Of a stretch of DNA of 64,000 nt, positions 53,225-61,012 are shown piece after piece. Source of the DNA: Pontederia crassipes (taxonomy: Eukaryota; Streptophyta; Magnoliopsida; Commelinales; Pontederiaceae); contig CM060198.1 of the NCBI GenBank assembly GCA_030549335.1, forward strand, positions 39,069,853 to 39,133,852, written 5' to 3'. The notes beneath the pieces were generated by a model. The model worked only from the letters and a program-made list of their open reading frames with translations, did not search any database and was not told the DNA's origin. The position numbers and the translations under genes were made by a program. The first letter of the stretch is position 1, and every line of letters begins with the position of its first letter.

Positions 53225-56200
53225 TTATTGATCAAATAAGTAGGGGTATTGATCACGCATGTCTCGTTCAGTTTCCCATGTTGCTTCCTCAACACCATGA
53301 TGCTGCCATAGGATTTTTACCAACGGAATAGTTTTAGTTCGGAGAACTTGTTCCTTCCGATCCAAAATACGAATTGGTCGTTCTTTATAAGACAGGTTCT
53401 CTTTCAACTCCACGGGTTCATATTCAATCACATGCGACGGGTCTGGCTCATATTTCCTTAACATGGATACATGAAATACATCATGTATATTTTCCATATC
53501 AGGAGGTAATGCTAAGCGATAGGCAACTGACCCCACTCGCTCAAGTATCTCAAATGGTCCTATATATCGAGGACCTAGTTTGCCTTTCTTTCCAAATCTC
53601 ATCACGCCTTTAGATGGGGAGACCTTTAGGAATACATGATCTCCTTGTCGAAATTCCAGGGGCCTTCGACGATTATCAGCATAACTCTTCTGTCTACTCT
53701 GTGCTTCTTTAAGCTTTTCTTGAGCAACCTTGATCTTATCAGTGGTTGTCTGAACTATTGCTGGACCTGTTAGTTGTTTTTCACCAGCCTCTTCCCAACA
53801 AATTGGCGATCTACAATTTCTTCCATATAAAGCTTCAAAAGGTGCCATTTCAATACTGCTATGATAGCTATTATTATACGAGAACTCTATAAGAGATATG
53901 TGTTCATCCCAATTGCCTCCAAAATCTAAAACACATGCACGAAGCATATCTTCCAAAGTCTGAATAGTTCTTTCTGATTGTCCGTCTGTTTGAGGATGAA
54001 AGGCAGAACTAAATTGAAGCTTTGTTCCCATAGCTCGTTGTAAAGCTGTCCAAAAACGTGATGTGAAACGAGGATCTCGATCAGAGGTGATGCTAGCAGG
54101 AACTCCATGTAGTCGAACAATCTCCTCAATGTAAATTTGTGCCAATTTGTTCAAGGTATAATCTATCCTAATAGGTATAAAATGAGCTGACTTTGTTAAT
54201 CGATCCACAATAACCCATATGGCGTTATGCCCTTTGCTAGACCTCGGTAATCCTTGAACAAAATCCATAGTTACATCTTCCCACTTCCATTGGGGAATAT
54301 GAAGTGGTTGTAACGTACCTCCTGGCTTCTTATGTTCTGCTTTGATTTGTTGGCACACTAAACACTTGGATACCATTTCAGCAATGTCCTTCTTCATATC
54401 ATTCCACCAATAATGCTTTTTCAAATTTTGATACATTTTCGTATTGCCTGGATGAACACTATAAGGAGTTCTATGTGCTTCTTCTAAAATTAACTTTCGG
54501 AGCTCAATATCATTAGGAACACAAATTCTATTTCCACACCTCAATATCCCATCTTCGTGTATTTGAAAATCTGGATTTCTTTCTCCTTTCCTTGTAGTCT
54601 GGAGTGCTAACAACTGAGGATCCTTCTGCTGAGCTTCTTTGATTCTATGTATCAGTTCGGGTTCCACCTTCATTGTCGCCACAATTCCATTAGGACTATG
54701 TTCAATAAACTTAAAACCTGAATCCCTTAACTCTTCAAGAAGTTTCCATTCACTAACCATCATACTAGCCATGAATGCTGATTTCCTACTCAATGCATCT
54801 GCAACGGTATTTGCCTTCCCCGGATGATATTGGATGGTACAATCATAATCTTTTAGAATATCCATCCATCTCCTTTGTCTCATATTTAATTCTCTTTGGG
54901 AGAATAAATATTTCAAACTCTTGTGGTCCGTATATATCTCAAATGTTTCTCCATATAAATAATGTCTCCAAATCTTTAATGCAAGGATAATAGCAGCAAG
55001 CTCCAAATCATGTGTGGGATAATTTTGCTCATAATCTTTAAGTTGTCTGGAGGCATATGCCACTACTCGGCCATGTTGCATTAGTACACATCCTAAGCCT
55101 TTCCGAGATGCATCACTATATATCACAAATCCATCCGTACCCGAGGGAATGGTTAAAACCGGAGCACTCGTTAGTCTTCTCTTGAGTTCTTGAAAGCTTC
55201 TCTCACATTCATCAGACCATGTAAACTTTGTATTCTTGCGTGTCAACCTTGTGAGAGGAATGCAAATAGAAGAAAAGCCTTCAACGAATCTTCTGTAATA
55301 ACCTGCTAAACCCAAGAAACTCCTTACTTCAGTAACAGTGGTTGGCCTCTCCCAATTGACCACGGCCTCCACTTTTGAAGGATCAACCGATATGCCTTCC
55401 CTGGAGATAACATGACCCAAGAACACCACTCGATCAAGCCAAAACTCACACTTACTAAACTTTGCATATAACCTTCGTTCGCTGAGCATTTGCAGAGTAG
55501 TTCTCAAATGTTCTTCATGTTCAGCATGACTTTTGGAATATATCAAAATATCATCAATAAAAACAATCACAAATTGATCTAAGAAAGGTTTAAAGACCCG
55601 ATTCATCATATCCATGAAGGCAGCTGGAGCATTAGTCAATCCGAATGGCATTACCAAAAACTCATAGTGCCCATATCGTGTCCTGAATGCAGTTTTTGAA
55701 ATGTCACTTTCTTTCATTTTGAGCTGATGATATCCCGATCTGAGATCAATCTTCGAAAATAGAGATGCACCCTGCAACTGATCAAACAAATCATCTATTC
55801 TTGGTAAAGGATATTTATTCTTTATGGTAACTCGGTTCAGCTGACGATAATCAATGCATAACCTGAGAGATCCATCTTTCTTCTTCACAAATAAAACTGG
55901 AGCTCCCCAAGGTGATACACTTGGTCGAATAAAACCTTTATCTAACAACTCTTGTAATTGCGCCTTCAACTCTTTTAATTCCGTAGGTGCCATACGGTAA
56001 GGAGCTTTGGAAATAGGAGCTGTGCCTGGGAGAAGGTCAATAGAGAACTCTATCTCTCTATCAGGGGGTAAGCCAGGCAACTCCTCCGGAAATACATCCG
56101 GAAACTCCTTCACGATTGGGACATTATCCAAACTGATTCCCTCCTTTTTGCTTTCAACCAAGAAAGCCAAGAACCCTTCACATCCCCTCCTAAGCAATTT

Positions 56201-57331
56201 ATTAGCACGCATATAAGAGATCAAACAACATGTTTTTGGTTCCTTATCTCCCATGAAGCAAAATGAGGGCTGATTTGGAAGTGAAAATGTAACTACCTTC
56301 TTGTAACAATCTAAACATGCATGATATGATGACAACCAGTCCATACCCAAAATCACATCAAAGTCATGCATGTATAAAAGAATCAGATCAGCACTTAAGG
56401 ATTTGTCACCAATTTTAACACTACATGACTTATATATTATATTCGAAGGCAAAGTGTGCCCATCAGGTGTAGTAATTGTGAGGCAATAACCTAATGGTTC
56501 CCTTTTTGCCTTCAAATGGCATGCAAAATTTGGAGATACTAAGGAATGAGTAGAACCGGGATCAATCAAAACTCGTGCCTTAGTGCCACAAATAGGAAGA
56601 TTACCTGTGATCACTGCATTTGAGGCCTCAGCATCCTTCTGTGTTAAAGCATACACATGTCCTTGTCCAACTGGTTGCTTTCCTTTGTCTAATGGTCTGT
56701 TTGGTCGCGGGGGTTGTTGAGGTTGTTGTCGCATTAATGGACAGTTCCGGATAAAGTGACCCACTTTTCCACACCTAAAACAAGCTCCTACTTCTTTATG
56801 GCAAGGGGCATTACCATGAAAATTCCCACATGTTTTGCATGGTTGAGCATTTTGTGCTTGTGACTGTGATTGTTGTCCACGAAAAGGTACATTATATCTC
56901 TTCTTCTTAAAATCAAAAGTCTTTGGTCTCAGATGCAGACCAACATTATGTTCCTTCCTTTTTTGCTCTTGAGATACCTGGTACATATTTAAATCATTCT
57001 CCACCAGTTGTGCCCTCTCATAAACATCATCATATACTCGTAGCTTTAAAGCTGTAAGTCTGTTCTTAATGGCCGGTTTCAATCCCCTCTCGAACTTCTT
57101 TGCCCTTTCAGCTTCATATGAAATTAGGTGTGGCGCAAACCTTGATAACTCTGCAAATTTAGCCTCATACTGATCAACTGTCATATTTCCTTGTTCGAGC
57201 TTCAGAAAGTCGATGACCTTCTGATCTCGTGCACAATCTGAAAAGTACTTTCCAAGAAACACTTCTACAAACTTCTTCCATGACAGGTTGGCATTAGTAG
57301 CCAAAACTCTAGGTTTATTGCTTTCCACCAA
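53225..57331 (-). CDS. gag-pol: Gag (C-terminal part)-Pol polyprotein, 1368 codons
   Basis: The annotated start is TTG and is not a true start; the frame continues Gag. Residues 1-130 are the rest of the capsid region. A CX2CX4HX4C zinc knuckle is at about 184-197. Protease: IDPGSTHS at about 256-263, with the catalytic Asp in DPG instead of the commoner DSG. Reverse transcriptase: about 445-690, with FIDDIL at 591-596 (the catalytic DD). RNase H: about 733-850, with D740, E777 and D802. Integrase: HHCC zinc module (H953, H960, C990, C993) and the D1023, D1084, E1120 triad with D-35-E spacing. The C-terminus, about 1312-1366 ([18 protein letters not shown]), resembles the chromodomain of Tekay chromoviruses, thought to guide integration to heterochromatin. 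No internal stops interrupt it. It ends with TAA at 53225, about 30 bases before the PPT. All catalytic residues look intact, so the enzymes could work if translated. Confidence 0.93.
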   Translation of the reverse strand: MVESNKPRVLATNANLSWKKFVEVFLGKYFSDCARDQKVIDFLKLEQGNMTVDQYEAKFAELSRFAPHLISYEAERAKKFERGLKPAIKNRLTALKLRVYDDVYERAQLVENDLNMYQVSQEQKRKEHNVGLHLRPKTFDFKKKRYNVPFRGQQSQSQAQNAQPCKTCGNFHGNAPCHKEVGACFRCGKVGHFIRNCPLMRQQPQQPPRPNRPLDKGKQPVGQGHVYALTQKDAEASNAVITGNLPICGTKARVLIDPGSTHSLVSPNFACHLKAKREPLGYCLTITTPDGHTLPSNIIYKSCSVKIGDKSLSADLILLYMHDFDVILGMDWLSSYHACLDCYKKVVTFSLPNQPSFCFMGDKEPKTCCLISYMRANKLLRRGCEGFLAFLVESKKEGISLDNVPIVKEFPDVFPEELPGLPPDREIEFSIDLLPGTAPISKAPYRMAPTELKELKAQLQELLDKGFIRPSVSPWGAPVLFVKKKDGSLRLCIDYRQLNRVTIKNKYPLPRIDDLFDQLQGASLFSKIDLRSGYHQLKMKESDISKTAFRTRYGHYEFLVMPFGLTNAPAAFMDMMNRVFKPFLDQFVIVFIDDILIYSKSHAEHEEHLRTTLQMLSERRLYAKFSKCEFWLDRVVFLGHVISREGISVDPSKVEAVVNWERPTTVTEVRSFLGLAGYYRRFVEGFSSICIPLTRLTRKNTKFTWSDECERSFQELKRRLTSAPVLTIPSGTDGFVIYSDASRKGLGCVLMQHGRVVAYASRQLKDYEQNYPTHDLELAAIILALKIWRHYLYGETFEIYTDHKSLKYLFSQRELNMRQRRWMDILKDYDCTIQYHPGKANTVADALSRKSAFMASMMVSEWKLLEELRDSGFKFIEHSPNGIVATMKVEPELIHRIKEAQQKDPQLLALQTTRKGERNPDFQIHEDGILRCGNRICVPNDIELRKLILEEAHRTPYSVHPGNTKMYQNLKKHYWWNDMKKDIAEMVSKCLVCQQIKAEHKKPGGTLQPLHIPQWKWEDVTMDFVQGLPRSSKGHNAIWVIVDRLTKSAHFIPIRIDYTLNKLAQIYIEEIVRLHGVPASITSDRDPRFTSRFWTALQRAMGTKLQFSSAFHPQTDGQSERTIQTLEDMLRACVLDFGGNWDEHISLIEFSYNNSYHSSIEMAPFEALYGRNCRSPICWEEAGEKQLTGPAIVQTTTDKIKVAQEKLKEAQSRQKSYADNRRRPLEFRQGDHVFLKVSPSKGVMRFGKKGKLGPRYIGPFEILERVGSVAYRLALPPDMENIHDVFHVSMLRKYEPDPSHVIEYEPVELKENLSYKERPIRILDRKEQVLRTKTIPLVKILWQHHGVEEATWETERDMRDQYPYLFDQ

Positions 57332-57675
57332 TGCTCGGCATTGCCCTCAAGCATAAATTCTGCAAAAACTATTTTCTCTCGCTCATCACAACATAAGGCA
57401 GCAAATATCTTCTCCATTCTGCTTATCCAACTCTCGGCTTCAGTTGGATCACCTGTACCCTTGAAACTAGGAGGGTCGAGTTTCTTGAACTGCTCAATGG
57501 TACATTTCCGGCTACTTCCCGCTTGCTCCACTGTATTATCATTATTCTTATTACTCTGAGTAGCTTGCACCTTCATTATGTCGCTCATTTCTTGTAGAGC
57601 ACGAAAAACACCTTCGAGTCGAGGATCATGATCAGGACTTTGACTTTGGGCCGAGCTTTCCCCCCTTGTCTTCAT
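57265..57675 (-). CDS. gag: Gag N-terminal ORF (136 codons), cut off by frame break
   Basis: The ATG at 57675 lies about 125 bases after the primer binding site, where the Gag-Pol start is expected. Residues 1-60 are a low-complexity N-terminus. [11 protein letters not shown] at about 63-73, a DPTEAESW segment and AEHWW at about 113-117 are hallmarks of the plant Ty3/gypsy Gag capsid region, which packages element RNA. After AEHWWKAI the frame runs into about 16 unrelated residues and stops at 57265. The remainder of Gag is read in the minus-1 frame by the next ORF, overlapping by 67 bp. The full protein in intact relatives is one continuous Gag-Pol, so this is best read as a 1-base loss (or equivalent) around 57300-57335. 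A programmed shift is less likely because the break is inside the capsid domain. No obvious slippery heptamer is visible. Confidence 0.85.
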   Translation of the reverse strand: MKTRGESSAQSQSPDHDPRLEGVFRALQEMSDIMKVQATQSNKNNDNTVEQAGSSRKCTIEQFKKLDPPSFKGTGDPTEAESWISRMEKIFAALCCDEREKIVFAEFMLEGNAEHWWKAINLEFWLLMPTCHGRSL

Positions 57676-57800
57676 GGTCCTAATGACATAGTCAATGCAC
57701 AGAAATTAATGATATAACGTAACAAGGGTGTACAACCTAAGCATAACAATGTCCTCCTAGACATAGCTATGCAACACATAAGAAAGGGAAAGGACCTATT
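57676..57800 (-). other. Element 5' leader between PBS and gag start
   Basis: About 125 bases of untranslated leader between the primer binding site and the gag ATG. A packaging signal would be expected in this area or just into gag, but none can be identified from sequence alone. No long ORF lies in it. Confidence 0.7.
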
Positions 57801-57812
57801 GCTCTGATACCA
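57801..57812 (-). other. Primer binding site, initiator Met-tRNA type
   Basis: On the minus strand this reads TGGTATCAGAGC, complementary to the 3' end of plant initiator Met-tRNA. It starts five bases (AGTTA) inside the 5' LTR. Twelve bases match before the pairing stops. This is the reverse-transcription start site typical of Tekay and most plant Ty3/gypsy elements. Confidence 0.93.
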
Positions 57813-58492
57813 TAACTTGTCACGACCCCGGAATTAAGTCTCGGCCTAACCCGTAAGTCGCGACGTAATTACGGACGATCAAATAAAATTTTGCGGAAAC
57901 GTGCAATAGTTCCCCTAGAAAACATTAGAGGATAACACCCATAACAATCCACGCAATTCATATATTTGATCATCAGAGCATAACAGAAAACCTTAAGGTT
58001 TACATCACACAAAACCATATTCTTTTAGGATACAAAAGTATATTCGTTTATGTATTTTACAAACACAACTCCTTTGACATCCAACAAAGGATGCAAGAAG
58101 TACAAGTCTTCTATCTATGTCACCACGAAGATGCCAAAACTCTCCAATACCTTAGCAACAGAAAGAGTCTGCGACTCTGCTAAGGTAGTCCACGTGCACG
58201 ATCTCAAAAGCTCTAATGATCTGAAACATGATGAAACAACGTAATGAGCAACCAACAGCTCAGTAAGTTGATAACTCATACTCAATGTGTTAACCACCTT
58301 TCAATTCAGAAGGACATCAAATACATACAGTAGTAAGAAGCAAAATGATAAGTTACCTTTAGTATCATAAGCGCAAAATCATATACAATTTGCAAATCCG
58401 ATCAATCAGACCAATCACTTAACATATGCAATGATGCAGCAAACACATGAATGCACAGATCACCAACTGGCCAGTTTGTATAGTCGATAGAT

Positions 58493-58739
58493 GGATTCGA
58501 GAGGTGGCTCCCACCGTGACTACTCACGATGTAGCACTTCGCTCCATTCTACCTCATCCCTGCCGGGGAACAGAACGAATCAGAATGTAAGTGGATTCAA
58601 GAGGTGGCTCCCACCGTGATTTCTCACGATGTAGCACTTTGCTCCATCTTACATCATCCCATTTTGGGATCAGAATATATTGATGGTTGGATTCGAGAGG
58701 TGGCTCCCATCGCTATCAACGATGTAGCACTTCGCTCCA
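58493..58739. repeat. Three ~100-bp tandem modules in the 5' LTR
   Basis: Same three modules as at 51104-51350, offset 7389, without differences by eye. In the transcribed copy of the LTR they lie on the downstream side of the candidate TATA box (58975-58984), so if that box is right they would be in the leader RNA and their hairpins could form in the transcript. Confidence 0.88.
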
Positions 58740-58974
58740 ATCATCACTCATGCAAATGCATGACACACATATATGCAAATGAATGATTCCTTACACAAAT
58801 TGCACATTCAGATATTCTGACAAATCGTTCGAATCAGTCATTCACACAAATACATCATTCATACAAATCAATGTCTCACTCAATAATACTCTTTAGAGAA
58901 CAATGAATAGTTCAAAATACTTTCCATCCAAATGTCAATGTAGAAATCACAAAGAATAGGAGGAACCAACTTAC

Positions 58975-58984
58975 CTTATATAAG
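58975..58984 (-). promoter_or_regulatory. Candidate TATA box in the 5' LTR
   Basis: CTTATATAAG, a perfect 10-bp palindrome containing TATATAA, lies inside the LTR. On the minus strand it would place a transcription start near 58950 and give an R-U5 region of about 1.1 kb before the PBS. The LTR is A+T-rich, so chance TATA-like matches are likely. The same sequence is at 51586-51595 in the 3' LTR. Confidence 0.35.
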
Positions 58985-60567
58985 TGATGTGAAAATTTTA
59001 ATCGCCTCCTCTTATCCTTACTTACTCCTTTAATCCTAAAATAATAACATATGTCCATTTAAATACTATGATCTGAAAACTAACATAATATACATGAAAA
59101 ACATATCAGATAAACTATACATATCATTTACCCCCCCTTCACTCAAATAATTCAACTACTTGAATCCTTAGAAGTGTTCATGTTGCACATGGCAGATTAA
59201 CAACCTAATGCAAGAAAATTCATAACTCCGAATATTTAGGGCCAAAATTCATATTATAATTTGTTATGAACCTAGAGTTCCTCAGGGATGACTAATAAAA
59301 GTTTCAGATTTTATTTCATCATAATTAGGTCTCAGAAAAATCGACAATTAGCATAATATCAATTATAGTTCCTAGTTCTGGCAGACAGGGCAAGGTGCAA
59401 TAATAAATTCATAACTCTCAGAACACAATTGATTTCAAGGTGATTCGAATTGGAGACGAATCCTAACTTCAACCTATATCTGAACCTTAAATATCAAGAA
59501 TTATCATATAATATGGAATTTTCTACATAATTTACAATTCGGGTGAGCAATTCTGCAAAACAGTCTGATAGACCCTTAAACATGAGGGCATAACTTTTTG
59601 TACACCAATCCAATTAAGCTAATTCCAAAGACACACGAAAGCTAGCTCATAAGGGATGTTCTAGAATTAATTTCATAATTTTAGGAGGTCACTAGGGCAT
59701 CCAGATGACCTAGCAATTCTCGGGCATAGAATTGCTTGTAGCTAGGGCTTGTTCTTGATCAAAAGAGATCAAGCTAAGTATACCCCTTAACTACACTGAG
59801 ATTTTGGAATGGAAAAAAAAAGAAAAAGCCAGAGGAACTATGTGAAATCAGAGTATGACCATAATTACAAGATCTATGTAATACTTACCACAAAATGACC
59901 AAAATCCACTTTTGTTTACTTCTCCAAGTTCTTCTTTCTTCCTTGAATTTTGCTTTTCTTTGTGTTCAAGTTTCGGATGGATGAACTAAGGGCCGACAAT
60001 AGGTGGATAAGATCTTGTAATAACCGACTTCAGGGTGGTCAAACTAAGGTACAAAATTGCCCTTGGATTTTGGTACTTATTTACACTCCATGCCATTTAA
60101 GTAAATGGCTTTGGTTTTCTATTTATTTATTTTATTTTTCATTTACTTAAGACATTACATGTAAATAAGGAAGTACCCCCCATTTGGATTCAAACAAAAT
60201 ATTTTCAAACATAAATTTCAAGAGAATAAAAATCTAAATTTTGGTCCGAAGAACAAAAACGACGATTTTTCAGATTTTCCGTTTTTACACATCATTTTTA
60301 CCTAACTAGAACATCTTCTAAAAATTATTAAAAATCATATCTAGCATACATTCATATATAGGAACAATTACCGGCACTTTATTTTTCTTAATTCTATTAT
60401 TTTCCGATATCACATTTTCATGCCTTAAGCGAAATTTTCAAAGCTTAAGACGTTCCGACGATCATAGTTGGAACTTATAACATAACATTCATATCATAAT
60501 GCATATCAATCACTTAAAACCACATTAACAAATATCAAATCATAGGGATTAGTTTTGGGATATTACA

Positions 60568-60572
60568 CTTAG
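60568..60572. other. Target-site duplication, right copy (CTTAG)
   Basis: Matches 50424-50428. The following AGTAAGG continues the satellite monomer in phase, so integration caused no other gain or loss at the site. Confidence 0.95.
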
Positions 60573-61012
60573 AGTAAGGTTCAAAGCTCTAAGTTATAGA
60601 TACTTATTACGACCTTTGGGTATCCTAAGTGGTGATAGATCCTTAGAACTTTAACTATATTTCCAGCCGAAGTTAAACCGTTACAATCAATGATAAAGCT
60701 CTTGGGGATTAGACTCTTAGAGTAAGGTTCGAACCATTAAGTTATAGATACTTATTGCAACCTTTGGGTATCCCAAGAGGTGATTGATCCTTAGAACTTT
60801 AACTCTATTTCCAACCGAAGTTGAACCGATACAATCAATGATAAAGCTCTTGGGGATTAGACTCTTAGAGTAAGGTTCAAACCACTAAGTTATAGATACT
60901 TATAGCAACATTTGGGTATCCCAAGAGGTGATAGATCCTTAGAACTTTAACTCTATTTCCAACCGAAGTTGAACCGTTACAATCAATGATAAAGCTCTTA
61001 GGGATTAGAGTC
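60568..61012 (+). repeat. 3-monomer block, right copy of the pair split by the retrotransposon
   Basis: Repeats the variant order of 49980-50428 with about five substitutions by eye (for example AAGTGGTGA for AAGAGGTGA, AACTATAT for AACTCTAT, TTATAGC for TTATTGC and CTTAGGGATT for CTTGGGGATT). The first five bases are the target-site copy. The five differences within 444 bp, against about one in 2750 bp between the LTRs, show that this duplication is much older than the insertion. Confidence 0.87.

Larger units (their letters stand above)
50429..60567 (-). mobile_element. Ty3/gypsy LTR retrotransposon, Tekay/Del-type chromovirus, complete structure
   Basis: A 10,139-bp element in minus orientation: 5' LTR 57818-60567, internal region 53179-57817 (4639 bp), 3' LTR 50429-53178. 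Both LTRs are 2750 bp and end in TGT...ACA. A 5-bp target duplication CTTAG lies at 50424-50428 and 60568-60572, at monomer positions 86-90. The protein order is gag, protease, RT, RNase H, integrase, chromodomain-like tail, the Ty3/gypsy order. The long LTRs, the C-terminal chromodomain-like region, the initiator Met-tRNA primer site and the GAGGACGAAAT motif before the PPT fit the Tekay/Del clade of chromoviruses (family knowledge). The two LTRs look identical apart from one site, indicating a recent insertion. Gag is split between frames, so the copy is probably not autonomous. Confidence 0.97.
57818..60567 (-). repeat. 5' LTR of the retrotransposon
   Basis: 2750 bp. Read on the minus strand it begins TGTAATATCCC at 60567 and ends GGGGTCGTGACA at 57818. 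It would carry the promoter for the element transcript and part of the leader. Compared by eye with the other LTR (offset 7389), I found one difference: A at 60442 against C at 53053. Short ORFs of about 60 codons inside it look like chance frames. Strand-specific transcript ends (R region) cannot be fixed from sequence. Confidence 0.97.

Noticed and set aside
53374-56216. Plus-strand ORFs of 60-79 codons and a minus-strand 67-codon ORF within pol
   Set aside because: They are shadows of the 1368-codon polyprotein, which has clear domain motifs in its own frame.
57265-57331. Programmed minus-1 frameshift between gag and pol
   Set aside because: The break lies inside the capsid region and not at a gag-pol junction, and I see no canonical slippery heptamer; Tekay elements usually encode one continuous Gag-Pol.
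57341-57559. 72-codon plus-strand ORF opposite the gag start
   Set aside because: Antisense to the Gag N-terminal ORF, with no motif and no supporting context.
50429-60567. Centromere-specific CRM retrotransposon
   Set aside because: The long 2.75-kb LTRs and the C-terminal chromodomain-like tail fit Tekay/Del. CRM elements have shorter LTRs and a different CR-type tail.
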